Positions 44,545 through 53,199 of a stretch of 64,000 nt of DNA are shown here, one piece after another. Position numbers and translations under genes: made by a program. Source of the DNA: an uncultured Bacilli bacterium. Its GTDB lineage: Bacteria > Bacillota_I > Bacilli_A > RF39 > UBA660. Location of the stretch: assembly GCA_934097085.1 (NCBI GenBank), contig CAKONK010000004.1, positions 57,397 through 121,396 on the forward strand, given 5' to 3'. The notes under the pieces are model-generated. The model was given only the letters and a program-made list of their open reading frames with translations, had not been told where the DNA came from and made no database searches. The stretch's first letter is position 1. Every line of letters starts with the position of its first letter.

Positions 44545-44636
44545 CTTAAAATCTTACGGATAAAAACCTTAAAAATGTACGGATGAAAATTTTAAAATCT
44601 TACGGTTGAAAGTCTTAAAAATGTACGGTTGAAATT
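44545..44636 (+). repeat. Four tandem 23-bp repeats
   Basis: Units at 44545, 44568, 44591 and 44614, each 23 bp, of the form CTTAAAA-TACGG-TGAAA. Units 1 and 3 read ATCTTACGG, units 2 and 4 ATGTACGG, so the array is a doubled 46-bp pair. It ends 19 bp before the -10 region of the ATPase gene. Confidence 0.85.
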
Positions 44637-44654
44637 GAAAATCAATTAAGAATA

Positions 44655-44663
44655 TGCTATAAT
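44655..44663 (+). promoter_or_regulatory. Extended -10 promoter of the ATPase gene
   Basis: TGC precedes TATAAT (44658-44663), 21 nt before the start codon, with GAGGAG as ribosome-binding site. Confidence 0.55.
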
Positions 44664-44684
44664 ACTTATGAGGAGTGAAGAAAA

Positions 44685-45956
44685 ATGACATTAAAAAAAG
44701 AAGGTTATAAAGAAAGATTAATTGATAAAAAAATTGAAGAATGTTTAAAAATATTTGGTGCAGTATCAATAGTTGGTCCAAAATATTGTGGAAAAACTTG
44801 GACTAGTTTGGCTCATAGTAAATCAGTTAAATATATAAATACGAATGATAAAAAACTCTATACTCTTGCTCAAATGGATGTTAATCAAATTTTGGATGGG
44901 GAGTACCCAATTCTTATAGATGAGTGGCAGTTAATTCCAAGTATTTGGGATTGTGTTCGTAGAAAATGTGATGAAGATAAAATAAAAGGTAAATTTATTT
45001 TAACTGGGTCAGCCACAGTAAAAGAAAATACGATTGACCATTCTGGAGCAGGAAGAATATGTAAATTAGATATGGGTACAATGTCGCTTTTTGAAAGTGG
45101 TGAGTCTGATGGCTTTGTATCTTTGAATGATTTATTTAAAAAAATAGAATTTAAAGGACATTTAACAAAAGAACTATCTTTAGAAGATATAGCAAATTTA
45201 ATAATAAGAGGCGGATGGCCAGATAATATTGAAAATACTCCTAAAGAATCACAATTAATTGTTAAAAGTTATATTAAAGATATTTTAGATAAAGATATTA
45301 ATGAAATAGATGGCGTAAAAAGAGATAGAAATAAAATGGAAATGCTATTAAAATCTCTTGCTAGAAATGAATCTACTTTAGCCTCAAATGAAACACTAAT
45401 AAAAGATGTTATAGAAAATGAATATGACTCTATTAATAAAGAAACGGTTGGTGAATATTTAAATGTTTTAGATAAACTACATTTAATTCAAAATCAACAA
45501 GCGTTTAACCCAAATGTAAGGTCAAGAGAAAATGTTGGAAAAACAGCTAAAAGACATTTTACTGATCCATCAATAGTATGTGGGTTACTAAATCTTAATT
45601 ACGATAAAATGATTAGTGATTTAAATATGTTTGGTTTTCTTTTTGAGTCATTAGTTGAAAGAGATTTAAGAATATATTCAAATTATAATAATGGTGAATT
45701 AAGGCATTTTAGAAATAATGTTAGTGGTTTAGAGATTGATTCAATTGTAATAAATGAAGAAGGAGATTATGGCGCAATCGAAATAAAACTTGGAAGTAAT
45801 CAAATTGAGGAAGCTAAAACAAATTTATTAAAGTTTTATGAAAAGGTAGATAAAAAACCAAAATTTATGTGCATTATCTGTGGCTTATGGAATAATGTTA
45901 TGAAAGATCCTGAAACTGGAATATATATTATTCCGATAAATGCTTTAAAGCCATAA
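44685..45956 (+). CDS. AAA-family ATPase with DUF4143-type C-terminus
   Basis: 423 residues. An N-terminal AAA_14-type domain has Walker A GPKYCGKTWT near 29 and Walker B YPILIDEWQ near 75, followed by a sensor-like FILTGSA. The C-terminal DUF4143 domain (about 215-423) ends with GLEIDSIVINEEGDYGAIEIKLGS, the D-x-n-E-x-K arrangement of PD-(D/E)XK nuclease folds. Such proteins are common in accessory regions of bacteria; function unproven. It lies between the 23-bp repeats and decayed queH, inside the 93-bp flanking repeats. Confidence 0.82.
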   Translation: MTLKKEGYKERLIDKKIEECLKIFGAVSIVGPKYCGKTWTSLAHSKSVKYINTNDKKLYTLAQMDVNQILDGEYPILIDEWQLIPSIWDCVRRKCDEDKIKGKFILTGSATVKENTIDHSGAGRICKLDMGTMSLFESGESDGFVSLNDLFKKIEFKGHLTKELSLEDIANLIIRGGWPDNIENTPKESQLIVKSYIKDILDKDINEIDGVKRDRNKMEMLLKSLARNESTLASNETLIKDVIENEYDSINKETVGEYLNVLDKLHLIQNQQAFNPNVRSRENVGKTAKRHFTDPSIVCGLLNLNYDKMISDLNMFGFLFESLVERDLRIYSNYNNGELRHFRNNVSGLEIDSIVINEEGDYGAIEIKLGSNQIEEAKTNLLKFYEKVDKKPKFMCIICGLWNNVMKDPETGIYIIPINALKP

Positions 45957-46008
45957 TTATTTTATGATTACTGATAAGCTAAAAAAATCGTGCTAAAATA
46001 ATTTTGAA

Positions 46009-46580
46009 ATGGAAAAGAATATGAATATAAATTATGATAATATTGTTAAAGATATAGTTAAAAATATAAAAGGAACTCCAACTGTACTTTTACATAGTTG
46101 TTGTGCACCATATTCTTCAGAGGTACTTGCTAGTATTTTTCAGTAATTGTTTTATATTATAATACTAATATTGAACCATTTTTTGAATATGAAAAAAGAA
46201 AAGAAGAACAAAAAAGATTTATAGAAGCTTTTCCAATTAAAAATAAAATATCATTTTTAGATTGTGATTATGAAAATGAAAAATTTAAATGTATTGCTAA
46301 ATATTGCTAAAGGTTTAGAGGATGCTCCTGAAGGTGGAGAAAGATGTCATAAGTGTTATAACTTAAGACTTGAAAAAACTGCTATATTAGCAAAAAAGAA
46401 AGATTTTAATTATTTTTGTACAACTTTAACAGTTAGTCCATTTAAAAACTCTCGTATATTAAATGAAATAGGAAGTAATTTAGAAAAAATATATGATGTA
46501 AAATATTTATATTCTGATTTTAAAAAAAGATGGTTACAAAAAATCAATTGAATATTCTAAAAAATATAATTTATATAAAC
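46009..46580 (+). pseudogene. queH: Decayed epoxyqueuosine reductase QueH
   Basis: Three frames together encode a QueH-like protein: LLHSCCAPYSSEVL, then VIVLYYNTNIEPFFEYEKRK, then GLEDAPEGGERCHKCYNLRL and TTLTVSPFKNS, then DGYKKSIEYSKKYNLYKQ. Three lesions break it: a frame change after codon ~45 (46143-46148), a 10-bp tandem duplication of TATTGCTAAA (46292-46301, 46302-46311), and an extra A in an A7 run near 46525-46531. The C-terminal end with the last cysteines is missing; the right 93-bp repeat starts there. QueH reduces epoxyqueuosine in tRNA, the last queuosine step. Confidence 0.88.
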
Positions 46581-46673
46581 AAATATGGATTTAAATTATA
46601 TGTAAGAAGTGATTTAATTAAGTAAAATACTCCAAAAATAAAAGAATTATATGTTAAAATATGATATATGGTA
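46581..46673 (+). repeat. 93-bp direct repeat, right copy (decayed)
   Basis: Copy of 44429-44521 fused to the broken end of queH. It has a stop codon in the original frame and only G-to-A/T changes relative to the coding copy, as expected of sequence no longer under selection. Confidence 0.9.
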
Positions 46674-46726
46674 ATAAACTATAAAATATTTTATATATGG
46701 TTGAGCGTACAAAATTGACAATTAAT

Positions 46727-46755
46727 TTGTAAAAATACTTATATTTTTGTATAAT
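46727..46755 (+). promoter_or_regulatory. Promoter of the murG-murB-divIB operon
   Basis: TTGTAA (46727-46732), 17 bp, TATAAT (46750-46755), 20 nt before the murG start. Confidence 0.65.
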
Positions 46756-46775
46756 ATTATTGTAGGTGATATAAA

Positions 46776-47855
46776 TTGAATATAATAGTGAGTGCTGGAG
46801 GTACTGGGGGACATATTAATCCTGCAATAGCTCTTATAAATGAGTTTAAAAAACAAGAGAAAGATTTAAATGTATTATATATTGGTACCCATAATAGAAT
46901 GGAAAAAGACATAGTTCCTAAATTAGGAATTAAGTATATGCCTCTTGAAATATATGGATTCAGTAAAACTCAAATAATTCGTGATTTTAAAGATTTATTT
47001 TTAATAAGAAAAGCTATAAATAAATGTAATAAAACAATTGATGAGTTTAAACCTGATGTTGTAATTGGTGCTGGAGGATATGTAACAATGCCAGTTATCT
47101 ATAGTGCAAAGAAAAAGAAAATACCTACGGTAATATTAGAACAAAATAGTATACCAGGTAAAACAAATAAAGCATTATCAAAAAACTGTGATTTAGTTTG
47201 CACTTCTTATGAAAATAGTAATAAATATTTTTCTAAAGCTAAAAAATGTGTTTGTACTGGAAATCCAGTTGATTTAAAATTTGATGGAATAAAAAAAGAA
47301 TCTTTAGGATTTCATAAAAATAAAAAATTACTTTTAATAGTGTCAGGTTCTTTAGGAAGTGAAACCTTAAATAACTTTTTTATATCGCTACTTTCTAAAA
47401 TAAATGAAGAAGATAATTATGAAGTTTTATATATAACTGGTAAAAGTTATTATGATGAATTCATAAATAATAAAACTTTTTCAAAAAATATCAAAATATT
47501 ACCATTTCTTGATAACATGTCCTCTTTATTTGGAGATGTTGATTTAATTATAAGTAGAGCAGGTGCCTCAACTTTAGCGGAGATAATGAATGCTAATTTA
47601 CCTTCGATAATAATTCCATCTCCTTATGTTGCTGGTAATCATCAGTATTATAATGCACTTGATTTGGTTCAAAGAGGACTTGCAAAAATGTACGAAGAAA
47701 AAGATTTGAATGTACAAACTATTTATAATGATATAAATAATCTACTTACAAATGATAGCAAAGAATATAAAACTCTTAAAAAAAATCTTTCTAATTTAAA
47801 TAAAGTCAAATCATCAGAAATAATATATAATGAAATAAGGAAAATAATAAAATGA
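46776..47855 (+). CDS. murG: UDP-GlcNAc--lipid I GlcNAc transferase
   Basis: 359 residues of GT28 type: SAGGTGGHINPAIAL, IGTHNRMEKDIVP, GAGGYVTMPVIYSA, ISRAGASTLAEIM and PYVAGNHQYYNA are the MurG signatures. It converts lipid I to lipid II on the inner membrane face. It starts with TTG after AGGTGAT. Its stop overlaps the murB start (ATGA). Confidence 0.95.
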   Translation: MNIIVSAGGTGGHINPAIALINEFKKQEKDLNVLYIGTHNRMEKDIVPKLGIKYMPLEIYGFSKTQIIRDFKDLFLIRKAINKCNKTIDEFKPDVVIGAGGYVTMPVIYSAKKKKIPTVILEQNSIPGKTNKALSKNCDLVCTSYENSNKYFSKAKKCVCTGNPVDLKFDGIKKESLGFHKNKKLLLIVSGSLGSETLNNFFISLLSKINEEDNYEVLYITGKSYYDEFINNKTFSKNIKILPFLDNMSSLFGDVDLIISRAGASTLAEIMNANLPSIIIPSPYVAGNHQYYNALDLVQRGLAKMYEEKDLNVQTIYNDINNLLTNDSKEYKTLKKNLSNLNKVKSSEIIYNEIRKIIK

Positions 47856-48727
47856 ATGAATATGGAAATGTTTATGAAAATATTGATTTAAAAAAATATA
47901 CGACATTTGGTATTGGTGGAAATGCAAAATATTTAATTGAGGTAACAAATGAAAATAATTTTGTTAGTCTTATTAAATATTTAAAAAAACAAAATATCAA
48001 ATATTTTATACTTGGAAATGGTTCTAATGTCATTTTAGATGATAATTTTTTTGATGGTGTTATAATAAAACTTGATAAATTAAGTAAAATAGAGGTTAAT
48101 GATAATATAATAACAGCTTCATGTGGAGTAAAACTTGGTTTTCTAAATAATATTGCTTTGCAAAATGGACTTGTATCACTATATTTTGCTTCACTAATTC
48201 CAGGTCAAGTTGGTGCTTCGGTAATGGGAAATGCTGGATGCTATAATCATGATTTAATGGAATATGTTAAAAGTGTAAAAGTATTAGATGAAAATGAAAA
48301 TATTCGGATTATTCCTAAGTCAGAGATTAAATATGGATATAGATATACATCTTTAACTGGAAATATAATACTATCTGTAACATTTGAACTTGAAAAGGGT
48401 GATCCAATCAAAATTTTAAAGTTAATTAAAGAAAATAATGATAAAAGACTTGCAAGTCAACCACTAGAGGAAAAGAATGTTGGAAGTATATTTAAAAATC
48501 CCAATGGTTTTGCGGCAGGTAAATTAATTGATGATTTAGGTTTAAAGGGCTATCATATAGGTGGAGCGTATGTAAGTGAAAAACATGCAAATTTTATTGT
48601 TAATAAAAATAATGCTACAACTGCTGATGTTTTAAATCTTATAAATTTTATTAAATTAAAAGTTTATGAAAATTATAAAATCAATTTAGAGGTCGAACCA
48701 AAGATAATTTTATGGAGTAATCTATGA
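47852..48727 (+). CDS. murB: UDP-N-acetylenolpyruvoylglucosamine reductase
   Basis: 291 residues, type II MurB by length. TTFGIGGNAKYLIEV and LGNGSNVILDD bind FAD, YGYRYTSL lies in the active site, and NVGSIFKNPNG with AGKLIDDLGLKG and SEKHANFIVN complete the C-terminal domain. It reduces UDP-GlcNAc-enolpyruvate to UDP-MurNAc. It overlaps murG and divIB by four bases each. Confidence 0.95.
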   Translation: MNEYGNVYENIDLKKYTTFGIGGNAKYLIEVTNENNFVSLIKYLKKQNIKYFILGNGSNVILDDNFFDGVIIKLDKLSKIEVNDNIITASCGVKLGFLNNIALQNGLVSLYFASLIPGQVGASVMGNAGCYNHDLMEYVKSVKVLDENENIRIIPKSEIKYGYRYTSLTGNIILSVTFELEKGDPIKILKLIKENNDKRLASQPLEEKNVGSIFKNPNGFAAGKLIDDLGLKGYHIGGAYVSEKHANFIVNKNNATTADVLNLINFIKLKVYENYKINLEVEPKIILWSNL

Positions 48728-49437
48728 AAAAAACTAAAAAAAAGGTAAGAATTTCTGGACTTATATTTATCATATTAACAATATATTTAATTGGAATGTT
48801 AGTGTATTATTTTATTACTTTGCCTATTAAAAGTATTAATATCAAGGGAAATAATCTTTTGACTGATAGTCAAATAATAAGTGATAGTGGGCTTAGCTAT
48901 AATGATTCAATGTTGAAAATTAGTACAAATAAAATAAAGAAAAATTTATTACAAAATCTCCTTATAGAGGATGTGACAATATCAAGAAATTTAAAGGGAA
49001 CTATAAATATTAATATTAAAGAATGCAGAATACTTTTTTATAATATTCTCAATAAAAAGTTAGTGCTTTCTAATGGAAAGGAAATGGATGATACAGAAGT
49101 TTATGTAGGGTATCCTGTACTAGTTAATTATGTTCCTAGTAATATTTATAAAACGCTAATTAAATCTCTTGCCAAAGTAAATGAAAGTAATTATAAAATG
49201 ATATCTGAAATAGAATATTCAGTTGAAAAATATAATGACAAAATAGTGGATGAAGAAAGATTTTTATTAAGAATGACAGATGGCAATACGATTTATGTTA
49301 ATCTTGTTAATATAGAAAAATTAAATAAGTATCAAGAAATATACTCTGCTTTAGAGGATAAAGGTACATTATATTTAGATAGTTCTAGTAAAAATTATGT
49401 ATTTAAAAAATATGGTGAAGAAACAAGTGAAAATTAA
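48724..49437 (+). CDS. divIB: Cell division protein FtsQ/DivIB
   Basis: 237 residues: basic start, one membrane helix (about 12-34), then a POTRA domain (IKSINIKGNNLLTDSQIISDSGL) and a beta domain ending in GTLYLDSSSKNYVFKK. It recruits and stabilises the late divisome outside the membrane. murG-murB-divIB is the order seen in many Bacillota. A terminator follows. Confidence 0.9.
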   Translation: MKKTKKKVRISGLIFIILTIYLIGMLVYYFITLPIKSINIKGNNLLTDSQIISDSGLSYNDSMLKISTNKIKKNLLQNLLIEDVTISRNLKGTININIKECRILFYNILNKKLVLSNGKEMDDTEVYVGYPVLVNYVPSNIYKTLIKSLAKVNESNYKMISEIEYSVEKYNDKIVDEERFLLRMTDGNTIYVNLVNIEKLNKYQEIYSALEDKGTLYLDSSSKNYVFKKYGEETSEN

Positions 49438-49446
49438 TATGATAAT

Positions 49447-49482
49447 AAAAGGATAAACTTTAAAGTAGTTTGTCCTTTTTTA
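49447..49482 (+). terminator. Terminator of the murG operon
   Basis: AAAAGGATAAACT (49447-49459) pairs with AGTTTGTCCTTTT (49467-49479) with one G-T pair, then T-run. Confidence 0.87.
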
Positions 49483-49555
49483 TAATAAAATTCTTATAAA
49501 TAATTGCAAATAAAAAGAAAAATTGGTATTATATAAATGATTATTGGAGGAAATT

Positions 49556-50080
49556 ATGAGAATATTTTTAATTGCTGGAAAAGCAGGAAGTGGAAAAAAT
49601 GTAGTTGCAAAATTAATAAAGGAATATTATATTTATAAAGTTGAGGAATGTGCTATAACAAGTTATAGTAAGTATATTAAAAATTTTGCATTAGAACTAA
49701 CTGATTGGGATGGTACTGATGTAAATAAACCAAGAGATTTCATGCAACATTTAGGAGATGTAATGAGGGAAGTCGATTCGGATTTTCTTGTTTCAAATAT
49801 GATTAAAGATATAACTATTTATGAAAAATATGTAGAAAATTTAGTTATAAGTGATGTTAGAATGCCAAATGAAATAGATAAAATAAAAGAGTCATTTGAT
49901 AGTGTATACTCAATTTATGTTGTTAATCAATTTGGTTCAAGTAAATTAACTATAGAGCAACAATCACATATTACAGAAAACGCTTTAGAGGAATATAATG
50001 ATTTTGACTATACAATCGCTAATGATGAGCTTGATAAATTAAGAGAAAAAATATTTGCAATATTAGATAAGGTGAGATAA
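49556..50080 (+). CDS. P-loop nucleotide kinase, deoxynucleoside monophosphate kinase-like
   Basis: 174 residues with the P-loop GKAGSGKNVVAKLI at the very start, an NKPRDFMQHLGDVMREVDSDF segment and VISDVRMPNEIDKI, the layout of the dNMP/dephospho-CoA-like kinase group. It likely phosphorylates a nucleotide or a related small molecule. GGAGG precedes ATG 49556; an earlier in-frame ATG at 49544 lies before that site. Its stop shares a base with the alaS start. Confidence 0.7.
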   Translation: MRIFLIAGKAGSGKNVVAKLIKEYYIYKVEECAITSYSKYIKNFALELTDWDGTDVNKPRDFMQHLGDVMREVDSDFLVSNMIKDITIYEKYVENLVISDVRMPNEIDKIKESFDSVYSIYVVNQFGSSKLTIEQQSHITENALEEYNDFDYTIANDELDKLREKIFAILDKVR

Positions 50081-51840
50081 TGAAAAATATTAATTTAAGA
50101 GATTTATATATAGATTTTTTTGTATCAAAAGGACATAAAGAAATTCCCTCAGCACCTGTAGTGCCAGAAAATGATCCGAGTGTTTTATTTAATACAGCCG
50201 GAATGCAACCACTTATTCCATATTTAATGGGTAAGGAGCATCCATATGGAACAAGACTTTGTGATGCTCAAAAATGTATTCGTACTAATGATTTAGATGC
50301 TATTGGTGATACATATCATCATACATTTTTTGAAATGCTTGGTAACTGGTCACTTGGAGATTATTTTAAAAAAGAAGCCATTTCTTGGAGTTTTGAATTT
50401 TTAACACAAGTTTTAAATATTCCAGTAGAGCGCCTTGCTGTAACTGTTTTTGCGGGAAATGATACAATTCCATTTGATAAAGAAAGCCATGATTTATGGC
50501 TTAGTTTAGGCATTCCCGAAGAAAGAATTACAAGAACAGTTGATGATAATTTTTGGATAGCTGGTGAAACTGGACCTTGTGGACCAGATAGTGAAATGTT
50601 TTATTTTAGAAGTAATGATGAAATTCCAGAAAAGTTTGATCCCGAGGATGAAAGATGGGTTGAAATATGGAATGATGTATTTATGCAGTTTAATAAAAAT
50701 AGTGATGGAACAGTTGATAATCTTCCTAAAAAAAATGTTGATACTGGGATGGGACTTGAAAGAGTAACTGCTGTACTCGAAGGAGTAAATGATAATTATC
50801 TTTCTTCGGTATGGAAAGATGTTATTGATTTAATTTGTGAAATATCTGGAAAAACATATGAAGAAAATTCAAAATCAATAAGAATTATTGCCGATCATAT
50901 TCGTACATCAGTTTTCATTGCTGCAGACAATGCTGGAGTAAAGCCATCAAATGTGGGTCAAGGGTATATTTTAAGAAGATTAATTCGTAGGACTATTCGT
51001 CATGCTAAAAAATTAGGTATTGATATAAATAGTGATTGGGAAAGAAAAATTGCTTCATTAATAATATCTAAATACGCAAAATATTATAAAGAACTTACTG
51101 AAAATGAGAATGTAGTTTATGAAGTTTTAAAAACAGAGAAAGAAAAATTTAATAGAACTCTAGAAAAAGGATTGAGAGAATTTAATAAAGTTATTGCTAA
51201 AAATGATAAAATTGATGGTATTACAGCATTTCATTTATATGATACATATGGATTTCCAATTGAACTTACCATGGAACTTGCTAGTGAAAATAATGTGCTT
51301 GTAGATGAAAATGGGTTTAATGAAAAATTTAAAGAACATCAAAATTTATCAAGAACTGCTTCAGCAGGACAATTCAAGGGTGGCCTTGCAGGTGACTCTG
51401 AAACTGAAACAAAATATCACACAGCAACACATTTACTTAATGCAGCATTAAAAATAACAGTAAACGAAGATGTTCATCAAAAGGGAAGTAATATTACTGA
51501 TGAAAGAATGCGTTTTGATTTTAGTTGTGATCATAAACTTTCTGCTGAAGAAATTAAAAATACTGAGGATTTAGTAAATAAATGGATCAAGGATAGTTTA
51601 CCAGTAACAGTAGAAGAAATGCCTAAAGAAAAAGCCGTTGAAATTGGTGCAGAGCATATGTTTATTGAAAAATATCCGGATATAGTAACTGTTTATTTCA
51701 TTGGAGATGTTTCCAAAGAAATTTGCATGGGACCTCATGTTAAGAATACAAGTGAGTTAGGAAAATTTAAAATTGTTAAAGAGGAATCTTCCTCAGCGGG
51801 AGTTCGTAGAATTAAAGCAGTACTTGAAAGCGAGGAGTAA
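50080..51840 (+). CDS. alaS: Alanine--tRNA ligase, short form without C-Ala domain
   Basis: 586 residues, against about 870 for typical bacterial AlaS. The class II core (FNTAGMQPLIPYLMG, GNWSLGDYFKKEAI, TGMGLERVTAVL) and tRNA-recognition helices are complete. The editing domain follows with HTATHLLNAALK (H-x3-H) and CMGPHVKNTSELG, where family members normally have CGGTH; the metal-binding Cys and His remain. It ends there, so the C-terminal dimerisation/tRNA-elbow domain is absent, with no frameshift visible: murD starts 3 nt later. Confidence 0.88.
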   Translation: MKNINLRDLYIDFFVSKGHKEIPSAPVVPENDPSVLFNTAGMQPLIPYLMGKEHPYGTRLCDAQKCIRTNDLDAIGDTYHHTFFEMLGNWSLGDYFKKEAISWSFEFLTQVLNIPVERLAVTVFAGNDTIPFDKESHDLWLSLGIPEERITRTVDDNFWIAGETGPCGPDSEMFYFRSNDEIPEKFDPEDERWVEIWNDVFMQFNKNSDGTVDNLPKKNVDTGMGLERVTAVLEGVNDNYLSSVWKDVIDLICEISGKTYEENSKSIRIIADHIRTSVFIAADNAGVKPSNVGQGYILRRLIRRTIRHAKKLGIDINSDWERKIASLIISKYAKYYKELTENENVVYEVLKTEKEKFNRTLEKGLREFNKVIAKNDKIDGITAFHLYDTYGFPIELTMELASENNVLVDENGFNEKFKEHQNLSRTASAGQFKGGLAGDSETETKYHTATHLLNAALKITVNEDVHQKGSNITDERMRFDFSCDHKLSAEEIKNTEDLVNKWIKDSLPVTVEEMPKEKAVEIGAEHMFIEKYPDIVTVYFIGDVSKEICMGPHVKNTSELGKFKIVKEESSSAGVRRIKAVLESEE

Positions 51841-51842
51841 TT

Positions 51843-53159
51843 ATGTTTGACAATAAAAAAATATTTATTCTAGGTATGGCCAAAAGTGGCTATAATGTTG
51901 CTAAACTTTTATGTAAAAATAATGAAATAATTGTAACTGATAAAAATGATCAAGATGAAGAAAAAGTTAAAGAACTTGAAAGTTTAGGAGTAAAATTTAT
52001 AAAAAGTGATAATCCTTTAGAACTTTTTGATGATTCATTTGATATGGTTATTAAAAACCCAGGAGTTATGCCTACTCATCCACTTTTGGTTTTAGCACAA
52101 AGCAAAAATATACCAATTTATAATGAAATGGAAGTAGCTTATCATTTTCTTCCTAAAAATATTACTATTATTGGTGTAACTGGTTCAAATGGTAAAACTA
52201 CGACTACGACAATGATTTATGAATTATTAAAACTTATGAAAAGGCCTGTAGTTCTCGGAGGTAATATTGGTTATCCTTTAAGTGAAGTAATTCCTCTTAT
52301 TCATGAAGGTGATATACTACTTTTAGAAATATCAGATCATCAATTATTAAATTTTAAAGATTTTAAAACAAATATAAGCGTTTTAACTAACCTTTGTCAG
52401 ACACATTTGGATTTTCATGGAAATTATGAAAACTACAAAAAAGTTAAACACAATATATTTAATCATCATACTAAAGAAGATATTGCTATTATTAATGCCC
52501 ATAATGAAGATAGTATGATTTTGACTAATGATATAAATAGTACAAAAGAGTATTTTAATGGTAAAGATGCCTTTGTAAAAGATAATGCTATTTATATTGA
52601 AAATGAAAAAATTATCGAAACAAAAGATATTTTAGTAAAGGGTATGCATAATTATGAAAATATTATGGCTACTTTGTTAGTTATTAAAGAGTTTGGAATA
52701 GATAAAGAAATAGTAAAAGAATTTTTTAAAACTTTTAAAGGAGTAGAACATCGTATAGAATTTGTTTGTGAAAAGAATGGTGTTAAATATTATAATGATT
52801 CTAAAGCTACAAATCCAACAAGTACTGTGGTTGCTCTTAATGCTTTTGATGAGGATACTTACCTTATTTTAGGAGGTATGCAAAGAAACCAAGATTTTCA
52901 TGAACTTGATGGTGCAATAAAAAATGTTAAAAAGATATTTGCAATCGGAGAAACTACTGATGAAGTTTATGATTATGCGCAAAGCATGAATATTTTATGC
53001 GAAAAATGCTATACTTTAAATGTAGCAATGGAAAAAATTAAAAATGATAATATTTCTTCGGGAGTAGTTCTTTTATCTCCGGCTAGTGCAAGTTGGGATC
53101 AATATGATAAATTTGAAACTCGTGGAGATGAATTTGCTGGTCTTGCAAAAAGTTTATAA
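51843..53159 (+). CDS. murD: UDP-N-acetylmuramoylalanine--D-glutamate ligase
   Basis: 438 residues. N-terminal Rossmann-like IFILGMAKSGYNVAKLL, ATP loop GVTGSNGKTTTTTMI near 113, LTNLCQTHLDFHGN, and the C-terminal DSKATNPTSTVVAL and LLSPASASWDQYDKFETRG are MurD signatures. It adds D-Glu to UDP-MurNAc-Ala in the cytoplasm. It is the last recognised gene of the dNMP-kinase-like/alaS/murD run. Confidence 0.95.
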   Translation: MFDNKKIFILGMAKSGYNVAKLLCKNNEIIVTDKNDQDEEKVKELESLGVKFIKSDNPLELFDDSFDMVIKNPGVMPTHPLLVLAQSKNIPIYNEMEVAYHFLPKNITIIGVTGSNGKTTTTTMIYELLKLMKRPVVLGGNIGYPLSEVIPLIHEGDILLLEISDHQLLNFKDFKTNISVLTNLCQTHLDFHGNYENYKKVKHNIFNHHTKEDIAIINAHNEDSMILTNDINSTKEYFNGKDAFVKDNAIYIENEKIIETKDILVKGMHNYENIMATLLVIKEFGIDKEIVKEFFKTFKGVEHRIEFVCEKNGVKYYNDSKATNPTSTVVALNAFDEDTYLILGGMQRNQDFHELDGAIKNVKKIFAIGETTDEVYDYAQSMNILCEKCYTLNVAMEKIKNDNISSGVVLLSPASASWDQYDKFETRGDEFAGLAKSL

Positions 53160-53199
53160 AAATTATATAATTTATTTATAAGAATAAAGGGTGATTAAT

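Noticed and set aside
44545..44636. Possible CRISPR array
   Set aside because: The four 23-bp units are contiguous with no spacers, and no cas gene is nearby.
50564..50767. Alternative + frame inside alaS
   Set aside because: It is an out-of-frame shadow of the conserved alaS core.
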